Source: Hyphomicrobiales bacterium (GTDB lineage: Bacteria; Pseudomonadota; Alphaproteobacteria; Rhizobiales; Beijerinckiaceae). From it: a DNA stretch of 64,000 bases. Positions 51,563 through 60,149 of the stretch are shown piece after piece. The notes under the pieces are model-generated. The model saw only the letters and a list, made by a program, of their open reading frames with translations. It ran no database searches and had not been told where the DNA came from. Each line of letters starts with the position of its first letter. Position 1 is the first letter of the stretch. Both the position numbers and the translations under genes were made by a program. The DNA lies in NCBI GenBank assembly GCA_027483945.1, contig JAIXTM010000009.1:226455-290454 (forward strand), written 5' to 3'.

Positions 51563-54500
51563 TGCGCCGCGTCCTGGCCATCGCCTTCGTCGTTCTCGCC
51601 CTCGGCGCGGGTCTCCTCATGCTCGGGCGCCCCCTGGCGCAGGAGGCCGATTCCACCGTCCTCGGCAACCTGATCTCCCGGGCTTTGTCGACGCCCGCCA
51701 CCCGCGTCCGGATCGGCGCGATCGACGGCGCGCTGTCCTCGGACGCGACGGTCCGCGACATCGTCATCTCCGACCGCGAGGGCCCGTGGCTGCGCCTCGA
51801 CCGGGCGCGGCTCGTCTGGCGCCGGCTGGCGCTGCTGCGCGGGCGGCTGGAGATCGACCGGCTGGAGGTCGGCCGCCTGGAAATCCTGCGCCGCCCGCTG
51901 CCGAGCGAGGAGGTGGTGCCGGGCGCCGACCAGCCGATCCTCCCGGACCTGCCGGTCAAGGTGATCGTCACCGCCTTCGCGCTGAACGAGCTCGTCCTCG
52001 GCGAGCCGATCCTCGGCACGGCCGCGCGCGTGGGAGCCGAAGGCGCCGCCACGCTCGGCCCGCCGGCGGAAGGGCTGCTGCTGCGCCTCGGTGCGCGCCG
52101 CCTCGACCGGCCCGGCACGTTCGATGTCGGGCTGACCCTGGTGCCGCAGACCCAGGCCCTCCAGCTGAACCTGGCTCTCGACGAGCCCGAAGGCGGCATT
52201 GCCGCCCGCGCCGCCAACCTGCCGGGTCTGCCGCCGGTGCGCCTGACGCTGAACGGGACCGGCACGCTCGACGCCTTCGCGGCCACGCTCGCCTTCACCG
52301 CCGGCGACAGGATCGGCGCCGACGGGCAGGCCAGGCTCAACCGGCAGGCCGATGCCCGTCGGCTCAACCTGGCGCTGGACGCTCGCATCGAGGGCCTTCT
52401 TCCGGCCATCGCCGCGCCGGTCTTCGCCGGGATCACCCAGCTGCGCGGCGACATCGCCTTCGCCGATGATGGCGCCGTGACCGTGCCCGGCCTCTCGGTC
52501 GCGTCCACCACAGCCCGCCTCGATGTCAGCGGCACGATGTCCGCGGCGCAGGTCCTGGACCTGCGCGTCGCCGCGCGGGCCTTGCCGACCGACGGCACAC
52601 GCACGGTGGCCGGCGGCGGCTCGATCCGGCGCCTGGCCTTCGATGCCACGATCGACGGCCCCGTCGTGGGCCCCCGCGTCGCCGCGAAGCTCGACCTGGA
52701 GGATGCGGAGCTGCCTTCCGGCCGCGTTGGCCGGGCGGAGGCGACGTTCACGGCGACGCCGCGCGGGCCGGCCGGCAATACCCGCGCGCAGATCGCTCTC
52801 GTCGGCGACGCGCGCGCTACCGGCCTCGCGCCGTCCGACCCGGCCCTCGCCAGGGCGCTGGGCGAGACGCTGACCCTGCGGCTGCGCGGCGCGAGCGATG
52901 CCGACGGCGTCATCGGCTTCGAGACGCTGCGCCTCGATGCCGGGACGGTTCGGGCCGATTTCACGGGCCGCGCAGGGTCCCGGATCCTCGACGGACGGCT
53001 CGCCCTGGAAGCCCCGGATCTCACGCGTTTCGGCCGGCTCGCCGGCCTCGACCTGCGCGGCGCCGTCTCCGGCTCCGCCCGCTTGACCGGTAATCCTGCC
53101 CAGAGCCTGGTCGAAGCCGCTACTGAACTTGCCGCCACGAATTTCGGCACCGGCATCGCCCCCCTCGACGGCGCTTTCGGTGGCCGTGCAACGGCGCGGG
53201 GCACGATCCTGACCCGTCCTGCCGGCGGCTACGGCTTCCGCGACCTGCGCATCGAGGGCGCGCATGTGTCGGCCCGGCTCGACGGGACCGCGACGGTGCG
53301 CGAGGCGGCGATCGATCTGACCGCTACGCTTCCGGACCTGAAACGCCTCGACAGCCGCCTGACCGGACGCGCCGATCTCACCGGCCGCCTCGGCGGCACG
53401 AGCGAGCGCCCGGACCTCACCGCCGCGCTCGCGGTCGCGAACGCCACGATGCTGGACCGACCGGTGCCGCGCTTGGCCATCCGCATCGACGCCCGGGACA
53501 TTGCCGGGCTCGTCGACGCCCGGCTCGACCTCGACGGCGACATCGCCGGCCGGCCGGCGCGGGGCGGCCTGCGCCTCGCCCGCATCCAGGCCAGCGGCTG
53601 GCAGCTGTCGGACGTCGATCTCGGTGTCGGGTCGGTCAAGCTGCGCGGCGCGCTGGGCCTGGACGCGGAGAATCGTGCCGCCGGCCGGCTCGCCCTGACC
53701 GCCGCCAACCTGGACGACCTGTCGCCGCTCGTCCTGACGCGTCTGGCGGGCGACATCGACGCGCAGGTCTCGCTCGCTGTACGCGACGGCGCGCAGGACG
53801 CGGCGATCCGCGCGCGCGGCCGCTCCCTGCGCGTCGGGGACACGCGAATCGAGATACTGGACGCCGACCTCGCCGGCACCGCGCTGAGAACCCGGCCCGC
53901 CATCGCCGGCTCGGCCTCGGTCGAGCGGGCTGTCATCGCCGGCGAGACGGTGTCGCGCATCCGTTTCGATGCGCGGCGCGACGGCGCGGCGAGCGAACTG
54001 ACCTTGTCCGCCGATGCGCGGGGCTTCGACCTCTCTCTTGCCGGCCGTCTCTTGGCGGAGGCGACGCCGCGGCTCGACCTGTCCCGGCTCGAGGCGCGCC
54101 GGGCGGGCAAGCGGGTCACCCTCGTAAAACCGGCATCCATCGCCTTCCCCGACGAAGGCATCCGCCTGTCCGGCGTCGCGCTCGCCCTCGACGGCGGGCG
54201 GCTGGAGGTCGACGGCCTCGTCGGCGAAAGCCTCGACCTGACACTGGCGGCGATTCGCGTACCGCTCGGCATCGCCGAGCTGGTCCAGCCCGGCCTCGGC
54301 CTCTCGGGCACGCTCGACGCCACGGCGACCGTCACCGGCACCCGTTCGGCGCCTCGCGGCGATTGGCGCCTCGCCATCGCCGGCCTCTCGGCACCGGCCC
54401 TGCGCGGTAACGGCGTTCCCGCGCTGACCGTCACCGGCGACGGCCGCCTGACGGATGGCCGCTCGAGCCTCGACCTGCGGATCCAGGGCGGCCGCGCCGT

Positions 54501-55848
54501 CGACCTCCGGGCAACCGGCTCGGTGCCGGTCGCGGGCGGCGATCTCGACATCGACGTCGCCGGCCAGGTCGACCTCGCTCTGGCCAACGCGACGCTGGGG
54601 ATCAGCGGTCGCCGGGCTTCCGGGCTCGTCCGGATCGACGCCGATATCGGCGGAAAGCTGGACGAACCCCGGATCGAGGGCAGCGCCACGCTCTCGGGCG
54701 GCACGTTCACGGACGCGGAGCTCGGCCTTGCGCTCGATGCGATAGACCTCCGGCTCGTCGCCCGCGGCGATACGATCGTCATCGAGCGCGCCTCCGCCCG
54801 TACGCGGAACGGTGGAACGCTGTCCGCGAGCGGACAGGTGGTGAACAGTCCTGTCCGTGGAATGCCCGGCCGCATCCGGGTGACGGGGCAGGGCGCCCAG
54901 ATCGTCGCGTCCAGCCTCGCCACCGCGGTGGCGAATCTGTCCCTCGACATCAACGGTCCGCTCCTGCGCCGGCCTGTCATATCCGGCCGGATCGACTTCA
55001 CGGCGCTGGACGTGACGATCCCCGAGCGCCTGCCCCAGACGACGCGTCCTTTGCAGAACGTGCGGCACGTCTCCCCGCCGCCCCAGGTCCGTGCGAAGCT
55101 GGCCCGTGACGCCCGGGCCCGCGCCCGGCAGGGACGGGCGCCCGCTTTCGACGCAGTGCTCGACCTGGCCTTATCTGCGCCGAATCGGATCTTCGTGCGC
55201 GGCCGCGGCGTGGACGCCGAACTCGGCGGCCAGCTCCGGCTGACCGGTACGCTCTCGTCCCCGCAGCCCGTGGGCGCCTTCGACCTCAGGCGTGGCCGGC
55301 TCCAGATCGGTGGGCAGCGGCTCGATTTCACCCGGGGGCGGCTGGCCTTCACGGGCACGCTTGCCCCCGAGCTCGATTTCCTGGCGGAAACGCGGGCGGG
55401 CGACGTGACCGCGCGGATCGGCGTGAGCGGACCGGCGGATGAACCGGTCTTCGCCTTCACCTCCGAACCGTCCCTGCCGCCGGACGAGGTCCTGTCCCGG
55501 CTGCTTTTCGCCAAGGCATCCGGCGGACTGTCCGCCGGCCAGGCCTTGCAGCTTGCCCAGGTGGCGGCTCAGTTTTCCGGCGGCAGCGGCGGTGACGCGT
55601 TCGAGCGCCTGCGCCGTTCGTTGGGCGTCGACAGCCTGGACATCTCTCTCGGCGCCAGCGGCAGCCCCGCTGTCGGATTGTCCCGCGCGATCAGCGACCG
55701 GGTGAGCGTCGGCGTTAAGGCCGGTGCCACGCCCGAGGAAACCGGCGTCTCCATCGACGTGGACGTGACCCGCCGGATCCGGATCCAGGGCGAAGTCACC
55801 GGAAACGGCTCCACCGGAATCGGGATCGGCGCTGAGTGGGAGTACTGA
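51562..55848 (+). CDS. tamB: TamB, translocation and assembly module inner-membrane subunit
   Basis: 1428 aa. One N-terminal membrane anchor (VLAIAFVVLALGAGLLML) then a very long region of repeated beta-strand units (patterns like ALRLRGASDADGVIGFETLR), forming the hydrophobic-groove taco fold of AsmA/TamB proteins that spans the periplasm. The C-terminal DUF490 domain includes GAFDLRRGRLQIGGQRLDFT, RGRLAFTGTLAPELDF, PDEVLSRLLFAKASGGL and SVGVKAGATPEETGVSIDVD. Start overlaps tamA by one base (TGATG). Works with TamA; relatives carry phospholipids to the outer membrane. Confidence 0.94.
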   Translation: MRRVLAIAFVVLALGAGLLMLGRPLAQEADSTVLGNLISRALSTPATRVRIGAIDGALSSDATVRDIVISDREGPWLRLDRARLVWRRLALLRGRLEIDRLEVGRLEILRRPLPSEEVVPGADQPILPDLPVKVIVTAFALNELVLGEPILGTAARVGAEGAATLGPPAEGLLLRLGARRLDRPGTFDVGLTLVPQTQALQLNLALDEPEGGIAARAANLPGLPPVRLTLNGTGTLDAFAATLAFTAGDRIGADGQARLNRQADARRLNLALDARIEGLLPAIAAPVFAGITQLRGDIAFADDGAVTVPGLSVASTTARLDVSGTMSAAQVLDLRVAARALPTDGTRTVAGGGSIRRLAFDATIDGPVVGPRVAAKLDLEDAELPSGRVGRAEATFTATPRGPAGNTRAQIALVGDARATGLAPSDPALARALGETLTLRLRGASDADGVIGFETLRLDAGTVRADFTGRAGSRILDGRLALEAPDLTRFGRLAGLDLRGAVSGSARLTGNPAQSLVEAATELAATNFGTGIAPLDGAFGGRATARGTILTRPAGGYGFRDLRIEGAHVSARLDGTATVREAAIDLTATLPDLKRLDSRLTGRADLTGRLGGTSERPDLTAALAVANATMLDRPVPRLAIRIDARDIAGLVDARLDLDGDIAGRPARGGLRLARIQASGWQLSDVDLGVGSVKLRGALGLDAENRAAGRLALTAANLDDLSPLVLTRLAGDIDAQVSLAVRDGAQDAAIRARGRSLRVGDTRIEILDADLAGTALRTRPAIAGSASVERAVIAGETVSRIRFDARRDGAASELTLSADARGFDLSLAGRLLAEATPRLDLSRLEARRAGKRVTLVKPASIAFPDEGIRLSGVALALDGGRLEVDGLVGESLDLTLAAIRVPLGIAELVQPGLGLSGTLDATATVTGTRSAPRGDWRLAIAGLSAPALRGNGVPALTVTGDGRLTDGRSSLDLRIQGGRAVDLRATGSVPVAGGDLDIDVAGQVDLALANATLGISGRRASGLVRIDADIGGKLDEPRIEGSATLSGGTFTDAELGLALDAIDLRLVARGDTIVIERASARTRNGGTLSASGQVVNSPVRGMPGRIRVTGQGAQIVASSLATAVANLSLDINGPLLRRPVISGRIDFTALDVTIPERLPQTTRPLQNVRHVSPPPQVRAKLARDARARARQGRAPAFDAVLDLALSAPNRIFVRGRGVDAELGGQLRLTGTLSSPQPVGAFDLRRGRLQIGGQRLDFTRGRLAFTGTLAPELDFLAETRAGDVTARIGVSGPADEPVFAFTSEPSLPPDEVLSRLLFAKASGGLSAGQALQLAQVAAQFSGGSGGDAFERLRRSLGVDSLDISLGASGSPAVGLSRAISDRVSVGVKAGATPEETGVSIDVDVTRRIRIQGEVTGNGSTGIGIGAEWEY

Positions 55849-56296
55849 TCGCCGACCCCATCCGTGAGGGGGCGCCCTGACGCGCGTTGATTCCGCCGGC
55901 CGGCTCCGGGAGGTCCGCTCTTTGGGGCAGAATCGGGCAACTGCCCGAATGAGCGGTACCGTCCGGCGGATCGCGGCCTCGCCGGCATGGTTTAGAAAGT
56001 CTTTACGTTTCAAGCCGTTACCCGCGTACCTTGGTGCCGTCTTCGTGGCGTTTGTGCAACACGACCCTGAAAACGCCCCCGAGATGCCTCGTTTCAGGCA
56101 TCCCGCGGTTGATCGGAAGGCTTCGCTGGATATGGTGACGGTGCGACGGGGGCGTCCCGGTCGTACCGCTTTGCGCAACTCCTTGAGGGAGGGAGCGTGA
56201 AGACCGGGAAAAGGGAAGGCTTACGGGTGGGCCAGAGGTCCGGCCCGCCAAGTTAAAACCCGCTCCCGATAGGGTCTCGAAACTTTGGAGGTCAAT
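55849..56296. other. Non-coding upstream region of the first porin
   Basis: 448 bases with no gene I can support. It contains a hairpin GATGCCT-CGTTTC-AGGCATC at 56083-56102 without a T-tract, and an AT-rich AAGTTAAAACCC stretch at 56251-56262 about 40 bases before the start codon. The strong GGAGG site at 56287-56291 suggests a highly expressed gene with its promoter somewhere in the last 150 bases; the long leader could carry post-transcriptional control. Confidence 0.5.
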
Positions 56297-57574
56297 ATGA
56301 AGCTCGTGAAGAGCCTTCTCCTCGGTTCGGTGGCGGGTATCGCCGCTGTCGCCGGGGCTCAGGCTGCGGATCTTCCGTCGAAGAAGGCCGCGCCGGTTGA
56401 GTACGTTCGCATCTGCTCCGCTTACGGCGCAGGCTTCTTCTACATCCCGGGCACCGACACCTGCCTTCGCGTTGGTGGTCGTGTCCGCGCCGAGTATCGT
56501 TGGCAGGAGGCCTTCGGCCGCGCTGACAACGCCACCGGCTTCCGCGCTCGCGGTCGTCTGAACATCGACGCCCGTACGCAGACCGCCTACGGCACCCTGC
56601 GCACGTTCTTCCGCTACGAGCTGACGGGCAACCGCGGCGTGTACGGCGCCGAGACGTCGGTTCTCGACAAGGCCTTCATCCAGTTCGCTGGCATCACGGC
56701 CGGTCGCGCTCAGTCGTTCTTCGACTTCTACGCGCACGACTATGACTGGCGCGCTGACCTGCGCGCGTCCGACGTGACGACGCAGAACCTCCTCGCATAC
56801 ACCGCCACGTTCGGCGGCGGCTTCTCGGCCACGATCTCGATCGAGGACCAGACGCAGCGTCAGACGGCGGCCGCTGGCTTCGCCAACGTGATCGCCTATG
56901 GCGGCACCCGTATGCCCGACATCGTCGCGAATCTCCGCGTCGACCAGGCCTGGGGTTCGGCTCAGATCGCCGGTGCTGTGCATCAGCTCTTCGCCACCAA
57001 CCGCACGCCGGCTGGTAACTTTGTCGACACCGAGTATGGCTTCGCCCTTACCGGTGGCGTGAAGATCAACCTGCCGATGCTCGCGGCTGGCGATGCCCTG
57101 TGGCTGCAGGCTTCGTACTCCGAAGGCGCTCTGTCGTATGTCGGCGGCGCTCCGAACAACTTCGGCGGCGTTCTCATCCGTCACGCGGATGCCTATGTCG
57201 ACGCGTTCGGCAACGTGAAGAAGACGAAGGCCTACGCGATCGCGGGTGCCTTCCTGCACTACTGGACCCCGTCGGTTCGCCAGGCCCTGTTCGCGTCGTA
57301 CGCTCGTTATGACTACGCCGCCTCGGTCGAGACCCCGGTCAATGCCCTCGGCATCGCTCCGGCGCTCGCCGTTCGCGACACCAGCGAGTGGAAGGTCGGC
57401 ACGAACCTGATCTGGTCGCCGGTCCGTGACTTCGACATCGGCGTCGAGGTGTTCTACACCCACGTTGACCCGAAGGGCCGTCAGTTCACCAACAACCCGA
57501 ACCAGCTCGGTACGGTTGCGGTTGGTGCTGAGGACCAGTTCGACGTCCGCCTGCGCTTCCAGCGCGACTTCTGA
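56297..57574 (+). CDS. Alphaproteobacterial porin, copy 1
   Basis: 425 aa. Signal peptide MKLVKSLLLGSVAGIAAVAG then AQAADLPSKKAAPVEYVRIC, the hallmark of Omp2-type trimeric porins of Hyphomicrobiales. Constriction and barrel marks: GFFYIPGTDTCLRVGGRVRA, RLNIDARTQTAYGTLRTFFR, VLDKAFIQFAGITAGRAQSF and the closing FDVRLRFQRDF with terminal Phe. The start has an ideal TTGGAGG site five bases upstream. Codon use is highly biased, as for an abundant outer-membrane protein. General diffusion of small solutes. Confidence 0.95.
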   Translation: MKLVKSLLLGSVAGIAAVAGAQAADLPSKKAAPVEYVRICSAYGAGFFYIPGTDTCLRVGGRVRAEYRWQEAFGRADNATGFRARGRLNIDARTQTAYGTLRTFFRYELTGNRGVYGAETSVLDKAFIQFAGITAGRAQSFFDFYAHDYDWRADLRASDVTTQNLLAYTATFGGGFSATISIEDQTQRQTAAAGFANVIAYGGTRMPDIVANLRVDQAWGSAQIAGAVHQLFATNRTPAGNFVDTEYGFALTGGVKINLPMLAAGDALWLQASYSEGALSYVGGAPNNFGGVLIRHADAYVDAFGNVKKTKAYAIAGAFLHYWTPSVRQALFASYARYDYAASVETPVNALGIAPALAVRDTSEWKVGTNLIWSPVRDFDIGVEVFYTHVDPKGRQFTNNPNQLGTVAVGAEDQFDVRLRFQRDF

Positions 57575-57600
57575 TCTCTTCACAGAGGTCTGAGTTCGGA

Positions 57601-57628
57601 AACCCCGGCCGAAAGGCCGGGGTTTTTC
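57601..57628 (+). terminator. Intrinsic terminator of porin 1
   Basis: Perfect arms AACCCCGGCC/GGCCGGGGTT with GAAA loop and TTT tail, 27 bases after the stop. Confidence 0.93.
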
Positions 57629-57908
57629 GTTTGGACTTTCGCCACATCTTTCGGCGTCTACGCTCTGCCGGCGCACTATCGAAGCTGAAAAAAGCATCAT
57701 TTACGCGCTCAAAAAATAATCAAAATGCTTAAGTAGACGTCAATCGAATACTTGGACACATATGTAATGTGTTGGAATCATCACAGTCATGAACTTGCTT
57801 CACCGCACAGGCGCGCAAATGTCATGATATTGTTGCGACGCACCATGCCTTCGTTATCTTCATCCTGACCCTCGGTAACGGGGCTGGCCCCATAGCGGGA
57901 GATAGGGC
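57629..57908 (+). promoter_or_regulatory. AT-rich spacer upstream of porin 2
   Basis: 280 bases, strikingly AT-rich for this genome (for example AAAAAATAATCAAAATGCTT at 57708-57729 region). Holds a perfect inverted repeat ACACAT-ATGTA-ATGTGT at 57756-57772, a good candidate regulator site. The start codon is preceded by GGGAGATAGGGC. Indicates tight, separate control of the second porin. Confidence 0.55.
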
Positions 57909-59156
57909 ATGGGTTTCGGACGTTCGTTTCTTCTGGCTTCCTTTACGGTAATGGCGCCGGCCGCCGCGATGGCCGCTGACCTGCCGTCGCGCAAGGCGGC
58001 CCCGGTCGAGTATGTGCGGATCTGCTCCGCGCACGGCGAGGGCTTCTTCTATATCCCCGGCACGCAGACCTGCATCCAGATCGGCGGGCGCGTTCGCGCC
58101 GAGTATCGCTATGTCGATCCCAAGGGTGCGTTCCCCGGCCTCGGCCGTGGCAACGATGCCATCGGCTTCCGCGCGCTCGGCCGTCTGAATATCGATGCCC
58201 GTACCGCGACAGCTTACGGCACGCTGCGGACCTTCATCCGCTATGAGCTCACGGGCGACCGGGGCAATTACGGCGCGCCGGGCTTCTCGGTGGTCGACAA
58301 GGCGTTCATCCAGTTCGCTGGCATCACCGCCGGCCGCGTCCAGTCCTTCTTCGATTTCTATGCCAATGACTGGAACTACTCGACCGGCATCCTCGGCGGC
58401 TTCGGCTCCGATTCCGGCAACAGCAACGTGCTCGCCTACACGGCGACCTTCGGTGGCGGCTTCTCGGCGACGATCTCGCTGGAAGATCCCACGATCCGCG
58501 AGGTGAACTCGGTGGTCGGCTATGCCCGCGCCGGCACGCGCGCGCCGGATGTCGTCGGTAACCTTCTGTATGAAGGCACCTGGGGTACCGCCCAGCTTTC
58601 GGCCGCGGTCCACCAGCTCCGGTCGCGGACAATCGTACCGGGCGGCTCTTTCGCGGACACCGAGTATGGCTTCGCCATCCAGGCCGGCACGAAGATCAAC
58701 CTGCCCATGCTCGCCGCCGGCGACGTGCTGTGGCTCCAGGCCGCCTACGCAGACGGCGCGCTCAGCTATCTCGGCGTCACCGGCAACCTCGCCGCCGGCA
58801 AGGTCGGCACCTTCGCCACCGACGCTCTCGTCATCGGCAATGGTCTGTCCACCACCAAGGGCTGGAGCGCCACCGCGGCCTTCACCCATTACTGGACGCC
58901 GACCGTCCGGTCGTCGATCCTCGGCAACTACACCTATATCGACTATTCCCGCCTTGCCGCGGCCGTCGCAGTCGATACCCGGGTGATCACGGGCGTCGTC
59001 CAGACGGTGTGGTCGCCGGTGGCGAACTTCGATATCGGCGTCGAACTTGCCTATTCCAAGCTCGATCCCAAGGGCGTGCAGGTCATCCTGCCGCAGGTCG
59101 TCAAGGGTTCGGATGACATCCTGGAAGCCCGCCTTCGCTTCCAGCGCGACTTCTGA
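57909..59156 (+). CDS. Alphaproteobacterial porin, copy 2
   Basis: 415 aa, tandem paralogue of the first porin. Signal peptide GRSFLLASFTVMAPAAAMAA followed by DLPSRKAAPVEYVRICSAHG. Shared blocks: GFFYIPGTQTCIQIGGRVRA, RLNIDARTATAYGTLRTFIR, VDKAFIQFAGITAGRVQSFF, DTEYGFAI and ILEARLRFQRDF. Differences cluster in loops (PKGAFPGLGRGN, SVVGYARAGTRAPD), which should change pore selectivity. Codon choice is less biased than copy 1, suggesting lower expression. It has its own promoter region and terminator. Confidence 0.95.
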   Translation: MGFGRSFLLASFTVMAPAAAMAADLPSRKAAPVEYVRICSAHGEGFFYIPGTQTCIQIGGRVRAEYRYVDPKGAFPGLGRGNDAIGFRALGRLNIDARTATAYGTLRTFIRYELTGDRGNYGAPGFSVVDKAFIQFAGITAGRVQSFFDFYANDWNYSTGILGGFGSDSGNSNVLAYTATFGGGFSATISLEDPTIREVNSVVGYARAGTRAPDVVGNLLYEGTWGTAQLSAAVHQLRSRTIVPGGSFADTEYGFAIQAGTKINLPMLAAGDVLWLQAAYADGALSYLGVTGNLAAGKVGTFATDALVIGNGLSTTKGWSATAAFTHYWTPTVRSSILGNYTYIDYSRLAAAVAVDTRVITGVVQTVWSPVANFDIGVELAYSKLDPKGVQVILPQVVKGSDDILEARLRFQRDF

Positions 59157-59181
59157 CGAAACGCCCCCGTCAGGATCGGGA

Positions 59182-59210
59182 AACCCCGGCCTTGCGCCGG
59201 GGTTTTCTTT
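59182..59210 (+). terminator. Intrinsic terminator of porin 2
   Basis: Arms AACCCCGGC (59182-59190) and GCCGGGGTT (59196-59204) with CTTGC loop and TTCTTT tail; nearly the same stem as the porin 1 terminator. Confidence 0.9.
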
Positions 59211-59226
59211 TGCCTGCGTCCGAGGA

Positions 59227-60108
59227 TCAGGCCGCGTTGTCGCAGCGGGCGATGAAGCGCTGGATGCGCCCCACCACGTCGCGACCGCTGAGATGCGGGG
59301 CGTGGCCCTGGTCGGGCACGGTGTAGGCATCGAGCGTTGGGTGCCGCTCGGCCATGACCCGGACCGTTTCCTCGCTCAGGAGGTCGGAATTCTGTCCGCG
59401 CAGGACGAAGACCGGCACGGCCTTCAGGCCGTCGAAGAACGGCCATAGCACGGGCAGGGGGCGTTCCAGGTCGAGCGATTTCAGCGGTTTCATCAGGGCC
59501 GGATCGTAGTCCGGCTTGAGCGTCGCGCCCTCCTGCTTCCAGGTCAGGCGTGCATAGGCGTCCCAGTCCGCATCGCTCATCCGCGTGAACTGAGCGCTGA
59601 AGAGCGTCTTGAGGATCGCGACGGCTTCTTCGTAGCTTCGCGGCGCCGGCATCTTGCCGACATAGCCGCGGATTCGGATAAGGCCCTTCGTCTCGACCAC
59701 CGCGCCGATATCGTTGAGCACGGCGCCGGCGATCGCCGCGGGGCGCGCTGCCGCCATCGCCATCGTGATGATGCCGCCGCGGGAGGTGCCGACGAAGACA
59801 GCCCGCTCGATGCCGAGCGCCGTCATGATCTGCGTCACGTCGCCGAGCTCGACCTTGACATCGTAATTGGTCCACTTGCGGTCGTAGTCCGACCGGCCGC
59901 GGCCGCGATAATCGGGGGCGATCACCCGGCGCGGACGGCGCGCGTCCCCGGCGAGCGCCAGAGCGAGTTCGTGGAAGTCGCCGCTCGAGCGCGTCAGACC
60001 GGCCAGGCAGATCACAGGTAGCGCGTCCGCATTGCGCGGGCCGTAATCGCGGACATGAAGACGCAGGCCGTCCGCCGCCGTCACGAAGATGCTGTCATAG
60101 GTCTCCAC
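59227..60108 (-). CDS. Alpha/beta hydrolase
   Basis: 293 aa from GTG 60108. Fold marks: LPVICLAGLTRSSGDFHELA, RVIAPDYRGRGRSDYDRKW, nucleophile elbow AVFVGTSRGGIITMAMA (Ser in GTSRGG), VFVLRGQNSDLLSEETV with acid residue and DQGHAPHL with catalytic His. Substrate unknown. It follows the lytic transglycosylase by 41 bases on the same strand and may share its transcript. A longer reading upstream to 60345 overlaps the transglycosylase and is unlikely. Confidence 0.85.
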   Translation of the reverse strand: METYDSIFVTAADGLRLHVRDYGPRNADALPVICLAGLTRSSGDFHELALALAGDARRPRRVIAPDYRGRGRSDYDRKWTNYDVKVELGDVTQIMTALGIERAVFVGTSRGGIITMAMAAARPAAIAGAVLNDIGAVVETKGLIRIRGYVGKMPAPRSYEEAVAILKTLFSAQFTRMSDADWDAYARLTWKQEGATLKPDYDPALMKPLKSLDLERPLPVLWPFFDGLKAVPVFVLRGQNSDLLSEETVRVMAERHPTLDAYTVPDQGHAPHLSGRDVVGRIQRFIARCDNAA

Positions 60109-60149
60109 GAAGGCCTGCCCCGCTTGCCTGGTTGCGCCTCGGCGCGACC

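Noticed and set aside
51550..55068. 1172-codon open frame antisense to tamB
   Set aside because: Arginine/glycine-rich with no recognisable domain; a by-product of high GC on the strand opposite a long biased gene.
56018..57700. 560-codon open frame antisense to porin 1
   Set aside because: Fully opposite a clear, highly expressed porin; composition follows the antisense of biased codons.
57822..59330. 502-codon open frame antisense to porin 2
   Set aside because: Same reason; it even resembles the antisense frame of porin 1 because the porins are paralogues.
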